From Microcoleus sp036704825 (lineage in GTDB: Bacteria; Cyanobacteriota; Cyanobacteriia; Cyanobacteriales; Microcoleaceae): a DNA stretch of 64,000 nucleotides. A model generated the notes under the pieces. That model was given only the letters and a program-made list of their open reading frames with translations. It had not been told where the DNA came from and did not search any database. This document shows, piece by piece, positions 25,479-34,223 of the stretch. The stretch is taken from contig JAUBSN010000005.1 of assembly GCA_036704825.1 (NCBI GenBank), positions 90,816 through 154,815 on the forward strand, in the 5' to 3' direction. Positions within the stretch are counted from its first letter, which is position 1; each line of letters opens with the position of its first letter. Position numbers and translations under genes: made by a program.

Positions 25479-26765
25479 ATGCAAAAATTTATTCTACTCT
25501 GGCTCGGACAAACTGCTTCGACGATTGGCAGCGCTATGTCCGCGTTTGCCCTGACTATTTGGATTTGGGAGTCCACCAGTCAAGCGACGGCTTTGGCTTT
25601 GTTGATGCTTTTTATTCAATTGCCGCGCATCTTGCTCGCTCCGGTTGGTGGCATTCTGGTCGATCGCTGGAATCGAAAATTTTTGATGGCGATCGGCGAT
25701 GCGGTTTCAGCTCTGTTAACGTTCGCTATCCTATTACTTTATATCAGCCAAAACCTGCAAATATGGCATATATATCTAGCGGGTGCAGTTGGCGGAATTT
25801 TTAACCAAATTCAGCAGTTAGCTTACTCGGCAGCCATTGCCACAATGATGCCAGAAAAGCATTACAGCCGCGCTAGCAGTTTAAGTTTTTTGGCAGATTA
25901 CGGCGCGAGTATTATTGCTCCGACGCTGGCGGGGATTCTCTATTATGCGATCGGGGCCGGCGGGATTTTTACGATCGACCTGGCAACTTTTACAATAGCG
26001 ATCGCCACCCTAGTATCTGTCAAAATACCCCAGCCCGCGATCGCGCCAGCGTTGCGGAGCAATATCGCCTCCCATCCCCAGCAGACTCGCCCCCACCTGT
26101 GGCAAGAACTCAGCTTCGGATTCCGCTACATCGTCCAGCGTCCCAGCCTGCTTGCCTTGCTGGCGTCCGTTTCGCTATTCTGGTTTGCTCACGACATCGG
26201 CGCGGCCCTCTACTCACCGATGATTCTGGCACGCACCGGCAACGATGCCAGAATCCTCGGTACTATCCTTTCAGCCGCCGGCGCCGGTGGCGTTTTAGGA
26301 GCATCGCTCATCAGTATTTGGGGCGGTCCCAAACGCCGAATCCAGGGCTTTCTGCTCGGCATGGCAGGGGCGGGCTTGAGTAAAATAGTCTTTGGTTTCG
26401 GTCAGGCGCTTTTCATCTGGATTCCCGCTCAATTTTGTTCGTCTTTCAATTTCCCCATCCTCGGCAGTTCCAACGAGGCAATCTGGTTAGCGAAAGTCCC
26501 ACCAGAAGTACAAGGGCGCGTTTTTGCTACCAGAGCAGTTATAGTGCAATTGGCATCAGCGATCGGTTTATCGATCGCAGGGCCGCTTGCCGATCGCGTC
26601 TTTGAACCCGCCATGCAACCGTCCGGTTTTTTAGCAGCTATTTTTGGCCCAATTATCGGGACAGGTGCCGGTGCTGGCATGGCCTTGTTATACGCTATCT
26701 CCGCGCTAGGCTTATTGCTCGTAGCAGTCGGTGGGTATGCTTGCCGGCTGCTGCGCGATGCCTAA
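25479..26765 (+). CDS. MFS transporter, EntS-like siderophore exporter
   Basis: This 428-residue protein has about 12 membrane helices and the MFS motif A region (GGILVDRWNRKFLM). It resembles the enterobactin-exporter-type MFS_3 group. It is same-strand with the receptor and PepSY genes, with a 90-bp gap and no terminator that I can see. The simplest role is export of the NRPS product or its acylated precursor across the inner membrane. Substrate and direction are inferred from context. No strong Shine-Dalgarno sequence precedes the ATG. Confidence 0.88.
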   Translation: MQKFILLWLGQTASTIGSAMSAFALTIWIWESTSQATALALLMLFIQLPRILLAPVGGILVDRWNRKFLMAIGDAVSALLTFAILLLYISQNLQIWHIYLAGAVGGIFNQIQQLAYSAAIATMMPEKHYSRASSLSFLADYGASIIAPTLAGILYYAIGAGGIFTIDLATFTIAIATLVSVKIPQPAIAPALRSNIASHPQQTRPHLWQELSFGFRYIVQRPSLLALLASVSLFWFAHDIGAALYSPMILARTGNDARILGTILSAAGAGGVLGASLISIWGGPKRRIQGFLLGMAGAGLSKIVFGFGQALFIWIPAQFCSSFNFPILGSSNEAIWLAKVPPEVQGRVFATRAVIVQLASAIGLSIAGPLADRVFEPAMQPSGFLAAIFGPIIGTGAGAGMALLYAISALGLLLVAVGGYACRLLRDA

Positions 26766-26838
26766 AGCGGAAACGGAGAGAGGTCTTTTAACTTTTAACT
26801 TCTTCCTTCTTCCTGACATCCGTTATATCTGAGATGTT

Positions 26839-26941
26839 GCACCATTCTCAATTACTTGTTTAGGAACAGGCAAGATGCCTGTTCCACAAAAAAATTCACT
26901 CTTTGTGGAACAGGCATCTTGCCTGTTCTTGAGAATGGTGC
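26839..26941. repeat. 103-bp long palindrome between converging genes
   Basis: The outer arms GCACCATTCTCAA (26839-26851) and TTGAGAATGGTGC (26929-26941) are perfect complements. Inner arms of 27 bp (26864-26890 and 26902-26928) also pair, with a 12-bp insertion on the left side only. Each inner arm itself contains GGCAAGATGCC-type symmetry. It lies between the stops of the MFS gene (+) and the acylase gene (-), so it could end transcription in both directions, or be a MITE-like element. Confidence 0.85.
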
Positions 26942-26999
26942 CAGATGTGAGTTACATCCGTGACATCCCGTACATTGCTCGTTGCCGAACTTCCTTCTG

Positions 27000-29087
27000 C
27001 TATAGTTTTTGGCGCGAACTCAGGTGAGCTTCAATTTCCGATCGCGATCGCCATACAGGGCGCAATTCCTTGCGAGCAAAGGGCTGCCACCGATCGCCGG
27101 CGTGGGGCGAACCAGGTTGAGTGGCGTTGCCGTAACTGTTTAGCGCCATCGCTTTCACCGGATTCGAGAACTCGATCGCAGCGACAAAAGAATCGCCCCC
27201 AACAGCTTGGAAGCGGTCGTCTTTCCCAGGAGCGAACCAGACTGAGCGAAATACACCCAAAGCACCGTCAGCCCCATTCGCCGGCAGATTCGCCTCCCCA
27301 GGCAATCGGAAGACTTCCCCCCATGCCACATCTAACGAGCCATAAGTTACCTCAACTTTGGTTGCTGTCGCTTCCAGCACCCGCACCGCCTCCGCAGGAT
27401 TTGCCAACCCGTCTGGCGTCCTTAGCGGCGCATCTTCGCTCCAAGGTTTAGCGAATAACTTATCGCCATCCATCGCTTTTTTCCAAAAGGCAAACAGCAC
27501 CGCACCGCGACTGTCAGCATCGACTTTGCGATCCCAAGTGGCGAGAACTTCCGCAGCGCGGCGCGCTTGAGCACTGCCTTGCCGTGCGGCGGGAATTAAA
27601 TCGTCGAGGAGGCGCGAGGCGAGTTCTACGTGAGTGGAATGTTTGTATTGAATGAGTTCCTCGAAAGAGATTTTGTCGTCTTCTAAGAGCATTTTTGCCG
27701 ATCGCTGCGATCGCAAATCCATCGGGCCGCGCGGTGCCATGTAGGCGGGATATTTATCCGGTGCGATCGGGCTGGGAAACGTCGTCGTCCAGGGGGGATC
27801 GTTGGTATTTTGCAACCAACCGCTGGGCGGATCGACAACGCGCGGCAAATCCGCATAGGGATGATTTTTGGTCCACAAAGTCTCTGAAGTATTTCCTGGA
27901 ATCGTGCCTGACCAGTATTTAAAATCTCCTTTTTTGCGTATGGGGACTTGACCGTTAAACAAGTGCATGATATGCCCCTCACGATCGGCATACATGACGG
28001 TAAACATGGGAATTTCCAAGCGCTTTAAAGCGGCTTCAAATTCAGAAAAATTCTTGGAACGCGCCATATCCCACCACTGCTGAAGGGCTGCTGGTTTATC
28101 GAGCCCGACAACGCGCAGGGCGATCGCTTTGCCCTGTTTTTCTGCGAGAATCGGCCCGTGAACAGAACGCCGCACTACTAGAGATTCCGATCGCAAATTC
28201 CCATTCTTTTCTTTGACTTTTAAAACCTTCTCTTCCCTGTCAAAATTTCTGACTTTGCCATCGAAGCGATAGCCGTCGTTAGCGAGGGGCAATTCGTAGG
28301 CATCCCAGCCATCGTGAGTGTTGACAGTATGAGTCCATCCCAAGTTGTCATTAAAGGCGATCGTCAATACAGGAAATCCGACGAGAGTCGCTCCGTAAGC
28401 GTTAATTTCTGGGCCAATCAATTGTGCTTCGTACCATAAATATAAATCCGACCAAGGAAGGTGAGGATTTGCCAATAGCATGGCATTGCCGCTTTGAGAA
28501 TGCGAAGGAGCGATCGCCCAACCATTAGAGCCTTTGGGGGTATCATTTTCAGCAATATCTTCAACGCGCTCTGGATCTACTACAAAAGTAAAATTGATGA
28601 CGCGCTGCGCGTGTGCCAATACATCTACGGGTTTGAGGGGCAATGCTACCTTTAATTCTGCGGTGAGCGCCTCTGGATGTTCTTTTGCATAGGCATTCAT
28701 TCCGCCAACAAAAGCATCGATATAGTTGCGAAAAATGGGATTTTGTGTTTCATACCACGCCTTGGCGCGATTAGGAATTCCCATAGTTTGCACCCAGCGA
28801 TCGGATGCCAAATAATCTTCGCCCCAAAATTCGGCAGCTTGCCCGCGAGCTTGCCCGTAAAGACGCAAAATCAGATTACCGTGACTTTGCATCTGCGCCC
28901 ACCCGAAAGCGTAGAAAAGGCTTTTACTATTCTCTCCGTAAATATGTGGAATTCCATAGGTATCCCAAAGAATTTGAGTGCCTGTTTCAGGCGCGGCTTG
29001 AATCCAATTATTGAGGAGCAAAACTAAAATAAAACTCATCAATAAGCAGACAATCTGTCGGCATTGTTTTTTGATTTGTAGAAACAC
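27000..29087 (-). CDS. Periplasmic penicillin-acylase-family amidase (PvdQ/AHL-acylase type)
   Basis: This 695-residue Ntn hydrolase begins at a GTG and has a Lys-rich N-region, a hydrophobic core and an AxA-like site, so it is probably exported. The family motif GSNGW lies at 186-190; Ser187 would become the N-terminal nucleophile after the precursor is cut into small and large subunits. The N-terminal part has typical family features (TQILWDTYGIPHIYG at 37-51). Relatives include PvdQ, which removes the fatty acyl chain from the pyoverdine precursor, and AHL acylases such as the Anabaena AiiC. Because the neighbouring NRPS starts with a fatty acyl-AMP ligase, periplasmic deacylation of the siderophore precursor is my preferred reading; quorum quenching is the alternative. 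Confidence 0.93.
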   Translation of the reverse strand: MFLQIKKQCRQIVCLLMSFILVLLLNNWIQAAPETGTQILWDTYGIPHIYGENSKSLFYAFGWAQMQSHGNLILRLYGQARGQAAEFWGEDYLASDRWVQTMGIPNRAKAWYETQNPIFRNYIDAFVGGMNAYAKEHPEALTAELKVALPLKPVDVLAHAQRVINFTFVVDPERVEDIAENDTPKGSNGWAIAPSHSQSGNAMLLANPHLPWSDLYLWYEAQLIGPEINAYGATLVGFPVLTIAFNDNLGWTHTVNTHDGWDAYELPLANDGYRFDGKVRNFDREEKVLKVKEKNGNLRSESLVVRRSVHGPILAEKQGKAIALRVVGLDKPAALQQWWDMARSKNFSEFEAALKRLEIPMFTVMYADREGHIMHLFNGQVPIRKKGDFKYWSGTIPGNTSETLWTKNHPYADLPRVVDPPSGWLQNTNDPPWTTTFPSPIAPDKYPAYMAPRGPMDLRSQRSAKMLLEDDKISFEELIQYKHSTHVELASRLLDDLIPAARQGSAQARRAAEVLATWDRKVDADSRGAVLFAFWKKAMDGDKLFAKPWSEDAPLRTPDGLANPAEAVRVLEATATKVEVTYGSLDVAWGEVFRLPGEANLPANGADGALGVFRSVWFAPGKDDRFQAVGGDSFVAAIEFSNPVKAMALNSYGNATQPGSPHAGDRWQPFARKELRPVWRSRSEIEAHLSSRQKL

Positions 29088-29455
29088 TTAAAATTAATTA
29101 GCTAGGGTTAAACTGAGATATTGCAGCCCTTTCAACAAGCTGCACGAACAAAACGCTGAAGATTTAAAGAAAGCCATTTTATGGATAACAAGACACAAAA
29201 TTTTACAAAATCAGATGCTCAAAAAGCTAACCTATCTACGTCTATTTGCGTCCATCTGCGGTTAAAAAAATACATCTTCGAGCCCGGCAGAAAATCCTCA
29301 AAAACACCCTGTGTAAATCTGATGTGAAATTAAAAGCCCTCCCCTACGATCGCCAACCTGAAAAGCGCTATAAAACGCCGGTATGTCTGCTGTAAAGCGC
29401 ATTAATCTCATTGGTGAGGAGGGGGTAAACAAGTAGGGCGAGATAGGTTATAAGG
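29088..29455. other. Intergenic region without a gene
   Basis: These 368 bp lie upstream of the acylase gene and downstream of the MORN gene. I see no open frame, tRNA or clear terminator. A generic dispersed segment (CTACGTCTATTTGCGTCC near 29235) is present. Confidence 0.6.
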
Positions 29456-30541
29456 TTATTTTTTAATTTGACCTTGTTGCCAATTTCCTTCTACTTTCGT
29501 TCCATCTGCATAAATGTAAGAACCTTGACCGTGTTTCTGACCGTTGAGGAATTCACCTTCATAGCGATCGCCATTGGCATAAATGCAAGTACCTTTGCCG
29601 TTGAACTGACCCTCGCTAAATTGACCTTCGCAGCGATCGCCATTCGCAAAAACGTAAACTCCTTTCCCGCTCATCTTACCCTTGACAAAAGTGCCTTTAT
29701 AGCTATCTCCATTGGCGAACTCGCGGACACCTTCACCACTAAATTCTCCATTGTCAAACGGCCCTTGATAACGTCCCCCTTCTTTAAAAGTAAACAACCC
29801 CTGGCCTTGAATGTTGCCCTTGACAAACTCTCCTTCATAGCGGTTTCCGTTCGGATATTCGCGAACCCCTTTACCGTTAAATTGTCCTTCACTAAATTGC
29901 CCCTCATAACGACCTCCTTCAGCAAAGGTATAAATTCCCTGCCCGTGAGGCACATTATTCAGCAACTCTCCTTCGTAGCGGTTCTTATTAGCATATTGAC
30001 AGACGCCTTTGCCGTTAACTTTTCCTTCTTTAATATCTCCTTCGCAACGAGTGCCGTTACTGAACGTAAAAGCCCCGCGACCGCTGGGAGAACCACTCGT
30101 AAAAGAGCCTTCGTAACGAATGCCGTTAGTTGAGGTAAAAGTGCCTGTACCGTCGAACTCACCGTTTTTAAAAGTACCTTCGTAGCGGTTGCCGTTGGCA
30201 AATTCGCGGACACCTTGACCGTTGAATTCTCCATCAGCAAATTCTCCTAGATATCGACCTTCTTCTTTAAAGCTGTAGGTGCCCTTACCGTGAGGTTTGC
30301 CGTTGAGAAAAGAGCCTTCGTAGCGATCGCCGTTGGCATATTGACAACTGCCGGGACCGCTGAGTTTTCCCTCACTCAATTCTCCCTCGCAACGTCCGCC
30401 ATCGGGTAAAGTAATTACTCCTGCTATTGCACTGTGAGGGTTGGCAAACAAGACAGCCATTCCCAAGTTGGAACCAAGTAATAGAGCGAGTCCAACTCGC
30501 TGAAGTTTGCTTAATATTGCTGACGGCATTCCCAAATTCAT
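29456..30541 (-). CDS. Secreted MORN-repeat protein
   Basis: This 361-residue protein has an N-terminal signal-like segment (about 1-40, hydrophobic core LALLLGSNLGMAVLF) followed by 14 consecutive MORN units of about 23 residues, of the form YEGEFxNGxxxGxG, filling the rest of the chain. MORN arrays form extended beta-sheet scaffolds that bind proteins or lipids. The gene lies between the acylase gene and tonB on the same strand, 90 bp from tonB, so it is probably co-transcribed with tonB. A scaffold role in the periplasm for the uptake or maturation machinery is possible but unproven. Confidence 0.92.
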   Translation of the reverse strand: MNLGMPSAILSKLQRVGLALLLGSNLGMAVLFANPHSAIAGVITLPDGGRCEGELSEGKLSGPGSCQYANGDRYEGSFLNGKPHGKGTYSFKEEGRYLGEFADGEFNGQGVREFANGNRYEGTFKNGEFDGTGTFTSTNGIRYEGSFTSGSPSGRGAFTFSNGTRCEGDIKEGKVNGKGVCQYANKNRYEGELLNNVPHGQGIYTFAEGGRYEGQFSEGQFNGKGVREYPNGNRYEGEFVKGNIQGQGLFTFKEGGRYQGPFDNGEFSGEGVREFANGDSYKGTFVKGKMSGKGVYVFANGDRCEGQFSEGQFNGKGTCIYANGDRYEGEFLNGQKHGQGSYIYADGTKVEGNWQQGQIKK

Positions 30542-30631
30542 AATTCACAAAAAATTCAACTTTTAACTTTGCTATTCCTGGGACGGTGCTATAGAATTCC
30601 CAGCCAAATTGCTATAGTCTCAAAAAAATCC

Positions 30632-32182
30632 CTACTCATTGAGCTGGAAGGTAATTGATGCTGTTTTTCCTTGAATGCCACTCTCGGATGTGGCAAATTT
30701 CCATTTTTCTACTGTTTTAATCGCTGCGCGATCGAAGTCGTCGTAGTTGCTAGAAGTCAAGATCGCGATGTTGAATGCCTTACCGTTGGGGTCAACGTCA
30801 AACTGGACTTGCACTCGGCCTTCCCGCCCTTCTTTTCTGGCTGCGCTCGGATATTCAGGTTTACCGCAGCTAATGCAAGTGCCGGGAGGCGGGCCGGAAG
30901 GGCGCGAAGGACTCCCCCCTCTTCCTGGATTTGTCGGTTTTGGCATTGGCCCGGAACCGCTGCCAAATGGCCCTGACGAACCCCCGCCACCATTTCCACC
31001 TCCACCTCCACCGGGTGATGAGTTTGATGCGCTTCCTCCAGGACTACCGGAGGAGGCGAGGTTTCCTACATCTGGGAGCGCACTTCCAGAATTGCCGCCG
31101 CCTCCTGGCCTGGTGGCCGTGACTGGCGAGCCAGCCGCAGGCGATCGGGGCGATCGCCCCGAACCAGCCGCAAATGGCTCATCCGAAGGTATGTCGCCAT
31201 TTTTGCTGCCACCGGATGGTGAGTTGGACGCACTTGCTCCGGGGCTCTCAGAGGAGGAGGGGTTTGTGAGATCCCCGATCGCACTTCCAGAGTTACTACT
31301 GCCTCCTGGCCTAGTAGCTGTGACTGGCGAGCCAGCCCCGGGCGATCGCTGTATGGGCCCGGAAGGAGGATTTAATGGCTCTGAGGAAGGCTCCCCGCTA
31401 CCCGCCGAAGCAGATGGCGAGAGGGGGTTATTTTTTTCAGGGCTGTCGGAGGAGTTGGGATTTCCAGCATCTTTTGTAAAGTCTGGGAGACTCGCAGCAC
31501 CCTTGGGGCGGGAGGCGGTAACGGGCGGTTCGATTTTTGGAGGATCGGGTTCGGTGGCGATCGGGGTTTGAGGAGTTTCTGGGGAATTGAAATCCTGTTG
31601 AGGTGCGGGGGAAGGCTCGATCGGAGTTGGTGGCGAAGTTTCCGTTAAGGGCAGCTCTTTCTTAATCTCTGGTGGTGGCGTTACTGCTACCGGTGGCTCC
31701 TCTGGAATCGGGGGTGGCGTTACCGCTACCGGTGGCTCCTCTGGAATCGGCGGTGGCGTTACCGCTATCGGTGGCTCCTCTGGAATCGGTGGTGGCGTTA
31801 CCGCTACGGGTGGCTGCTCTGGAATCGGCGGTGGCGTTACCGCTACGGGTGGCTCCTCTGGAATCGGCGGTGGCGTTGCGGCAATCGGTGGCTCCTCTGG
31901 GGCAGTTGGCTCTGGTAGCGGTTCTGGTTTGAACGTCTCAGGCGGGGGAGATACCTTTTCTGGAATAGTCGGCTCTGGCTTGATTTCCTCTACTGTGGGC
32001 TCATCAAGCACAACAATTTCAATTGCATCCTCTTCAAATTCAGCAGGTTTGACCAAGTTGAGGCTCAACGGCAGCGCGACACCGTGCAGTAAGGCTGAGC
32101 CTAACAGACTGAGCGCCAGAACTTTTTTGAGAGCTTCTTCTTGTTGTTCTCTTTGCGTCGCCGAAATATTTGAAAAACTCAT
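30632..32182 (-). CDS. tonB: TonB energy-transducing protein
   Basis: This 516-residue protein has one N-terminal membrane helix (about 22-45), a very long Pro/Glu/Ser/Gly-rich periplasmic spacer and a C-terminal TonB domain (about 430-516) with the YPSAARKEGREGRVQVQF motif. It transfers proton-motive energy from ExbB-ExbD to outer-membrane receptors such as the one at 21144. It is about twice the length of E. coli TonB because of the spacer, which includes six copies of a 13-residue repeat. It is divergent from exbB-exbD, which lie 759 bp away. Confidence 0.95.
   Translation of the reverse strand: MSFSNISATQREQQEEALKKVLALSLLGSALLHGVALPLSLNLVKPAEFEEDAIEIVVLDEPTVEEIKPEPTIPEKVSPPPETFKPEPLPEPTAPEEPPIAATPPPIPEEPPVAVTPPPIPEQPPVAVTPPPIPEEPPIAVTPPPIPEEPPVAVTPPPIPEEPPVAVTPPPEIKKELPLTETSPPTPIEPSPAPQQDFNSPETPQTPIATEPDPPKIEPPVTASRPKGAASLPDFTKDAGNPNSSDSPEKNNPLSPSASAGSGEPSSEPLNPPSGPIQRSPGAGSPVTATRPGGSSNSGSAIGDLTNPSSSESPGASASNSPSGGSKNGDIPSDEPFAAGSGRSPRSPAAGSPVTATRPGGGGNSGSALPDVGNLASSGSPGGSASNSSPGGGGGGNGGGGSSGPFGSGSGPMPKPTNPGRGGSPSRPSGPPPGTCISCGKPEYPSAARKEGREGRVQVQFDVDPNGKAFNIAILTSSNYDDFDRAAIKTVEKWKFATSESGIQGKTASITFQLNE
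31672..31905 (-). repeat. 39-bp tandem repeat in tonB
   Basis: Six consecutive units of 39 bp encode variants of EEPPVAVTPPPIP in the Pro-rich spacer of TonB. The units are nearly identical at DNA level, which suggests recent expansion or gene conversion. Confidence 0.9.
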
Positions 32183-32293
32183 GCCTTCTCACTCTCCTTT
32201 ATGGATGGCAACATCCTCGCTGGCTCTCCGACATAACCCGAAACAAGCTACCAACTGCGGGTTGAGCTTGCTATCAATAATGAACCTACCCAT

Positions 32294-32349
32294 CCTATAA
32301 GAAGACTGTCACCCTGTTCAAGACTCTTGCAATTCATTTTCATTATTTA
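32294..32349 (-). promoter_or_regulatory. tonB promoter with adjacent Fur-box candidate
   Basis: On the minus strand TTGAAC (32321-32316) and TATAGG (32299-32294) are separated by 16 bp. Just upstream, around 32328-32346, the minus strand matches the Fur consensus at about 13 of 19 positions (core AATAATGAAAAT). A second weaker candidate, 12 of 19, is at 32637-32655 on the exbB side. The remainder of the 759-bp gap (32183-32941) is AT-rich and holds no gene that I can support. Confidence 0.4.
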
Positions 32350-32941
32350 ATTTTGATATAGCGAGTTGACGCTACCAATCAGTATTTCCTTTGGAGGCGT
32401 CTACGTCGCTCTTCTGGGTACTGTCAATATTCAGATTCTGGCAGGGCAAGGTTCCAAAATGCCTGAATAGCAATACTCTAGCCCCTAATCTACCAACAAA
32501 TTTCCACATTCTCAAGCTTTTCATCAAAATTTATTAATAAGTAAATATAATTTTATACTAAATTTAGATAAATAAATATTATTAAAATAATCTGGTTCAT
32601 GACTTGACAAACCCTGAATTTTGTGAAAACCTAGTTGAGAATCATTTAAATTATTGAAGATTATTGTCAAGTCCTAACGCAAATATTTAGCAAAGAAGCA
32701 CTGGCAGAACAATCTGTCGCGATCTCGATCGGACTCACAGTAGAAGCATTTTGGGTACAGACGAAGATAGTCACATACAGGTAGTGCGTTTGTACGATCG
32801 CGATCGCGCTTGAGTGAAACAATTCTCCGTCTGAATAACTTGTGCCGACTTGACGCAGAAGCTCTACCAGCCTTCTCACGGGCTAATTGCACCATTAGGC
32901 AGCTTGCGATCGTCCAACAGAGCTAGCGAGAGTACAAATCA

Positions 32942-33601
32942 ATGGATGCTTTCATTTACATTTTTCGCGCCGCAGGCATTGTTGCTTGGCCGCTATTGGC
33001 CTCCTCAATCGCAGCAGTCGCCCTGATCATAGAGCGTCTTGCCTTTTGGTTTAGGGTAAATCGGCGGCAGCGGCGAGTCGTGCGGGAAGTGCTACAGCTA
33101 TACAGTCAAAACCCCGATTCAGCAATCAAAAAGTTACAACTAAACAGTGATTTACCCCTAGCCCGGATTTTTTTAGAAGCTTTAGAATTAGACTCGCCCA
33201 ACATCGAAGAATTTCGTTTGGCCCTAGAGAGTGGCGCTCAGGCAGAAATCCCCATCCTGAAGCGATTCAATACAATATTTGACACCATTATCAGCCTTTC
33301 CCCACTATTTGGGTTGCTCGGAACAGTTTTGGGGTTAATTACTACCTTTAGTTCCCTCAAGCTGGGGAATGCCACGGGCACCAATGCCGCAGGCGTTACT
33401 TCTGGGATTAGCGAAGCCCTCGTCTCTACGGCAATAGGATTAGTTGTGGCAATCTTTACACTCCTATTTGCCAATATGTTTCGCGGGTTTTACTTACGGC
33501 AAATAGCTTTTATTCAGGAAGCGGGAGGCCAGCTAGAGTTATTGTACCGTCACCGCTACGAAAAACTACCAAGAGAATCTAATTATGCGCCTACCCGATG
33601 A
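32942..33601 (+). CDS. exbB: ExbB/TolQ-family proton channel subunit
   Basis: This 219-residue protein of the MotA/TolQ/ExbB family has an N-terminal helix (IVAWPLLASSIAAVALIIE), a cytoplasmic loop, and two C-terminal helices around LFGLLGTVLGLITTF and STAIGLVVAIFTLLF. With ExbD it forms the proton-driven motor that energises TonB. It overlaps exbD by 17 bp, so translation is coupled. The divergent tonB gene makes this a complete TonB-ExbB-ExbD set next to a siderophore receptor. Confidence 0.95.
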   Translation: MDAFIYIFRAAGIVAWPLLASSIAAVALIIERLAFWFRVNRRQRRVVREVLQLYSQNPDSAIKKLQLNSDLPLARIFLEALELDSPNIEEFRLALESGAQAEIPILKRFNTIFDTIISLSPLFGLLGTVLGLITTFSSLKLGNATGTNAAGVTSGISEALVSTAIGLVVAIFTLLFANMFRGFYLRQIAFIQEAGGQLELLYRHRYEKLPRESNYAPTR

Positions 33602-33986
33602 ACCTGATAGTATTCCCCAGATTAACATCGTGCCAATGATTGATGTGGTCTTTGCCATATTGACGTTTTTAATTGTTTCCTCTCTGTCTTTATCCAAATC
33701 CGAGGGTCTACCCGTAAATTTACCGAAAGCATCAACCTCTCAAGTTCAGGACTCGCCTGCTAAAATTACCGTCACGATTGATGCTCAGGGAAAATTAATG
33801 GTTGATAAAAAGTCAGTCAACTTAGACCAGATTGAGAGTACAGTGCGACAGGTGATGGGGTCAAATCAGAACTCATTAATTGTGCTGAATGCAGATAAAA
33901 GCGTCAATCACGGAAATGTGGTGGAAGTTATGGATCGATTGCGCCAAATTAAGGGAGCTAAGTTAGGGATTGCTACCGTAAAGTAG
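33585..33986 (+). CDS. exbD: ExbD/TolR-family protein
   Basis: This 133-residue protein has a single N-terminal membrane helix with the essential Asp in the NIVPMIDVVFAILTF segment (Asp20), followed by a periplasmic domain. It starts inside the end of exbB. It is the partner of ExbB in the TonB motor. No further gene follows on this strand before the converging hemL. Confidence 0.95.
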   Translation: MRLPDEPDSIPQINIVPMIDVVFAILTFLIVSSLSLSKSEGLPVNLPKASTSQVQDSPAKITVTIDAQGKLMVDKKSVNLDQIESTVRQVMGSNQNSLIVLNADKSVNHGNVVEVMDRLRQIKGAKLGIATVK

Positions 33987-34140
33987 AGAGTTCCTATAAT
34001 TACTAATTTTTAATTTCCTCACAGCCTTAAACAGGAATTACCCCCGTGAAAATTTACTCAAAAAGCCTGTAAGCCTTATTAAAAGCTAGCCCTGAATAGT
34101 CTGTATGATTCAGGAATTTATTTGATAAAGCAGTTAAAAA

Positions 34141-34178
34141 TTAAAGTCCTTACTGCCAAAAAACAGCAAGGACTTTAA
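34141..34178. terminator. Hairpin after exbD
   Basis: TTAAAGTCCTT (34141-34151) pairs with AAGGACTTTAA (34168-34178) across a 16-nt loop, about 155 bp after the exbD stop. It is probably a terminator for exbBD. Confidence 0.55.
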
Positions 34179-34192
34179 TTATTTATTCCTGA

Positions 34193-34218
34193 GTAGTAAG
34201 GACGAATGTCCTTACTAC
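34193..34218. terminator. Hairpin between converging exbD and hemL
   Basis: A perfect 11-bp stem, GTAGTAAGGAC/GTCCTTACTAC with loop GAAT, ends 5 bp from the hemL stop codon. It may terminate hemL transcripts. Confidence 0.5.
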
Positions 34219-34223
34219 ACACG

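Noticed and set aside
29468..30133. 221-residue frame opposite the MORN gene
   Set aside because: Its periodic sequence is the complement of the MORN repeats; the MORN protein has a signal peptide and perfect family structure.
30747..31571. 274-residue Pro/Gly-rich open frame on the plus strand opposite tonB
   Set aside because: It is the antisense shadow of the repeated Pro-rich spacer of tonB; no ribosome site or recognisable domain.
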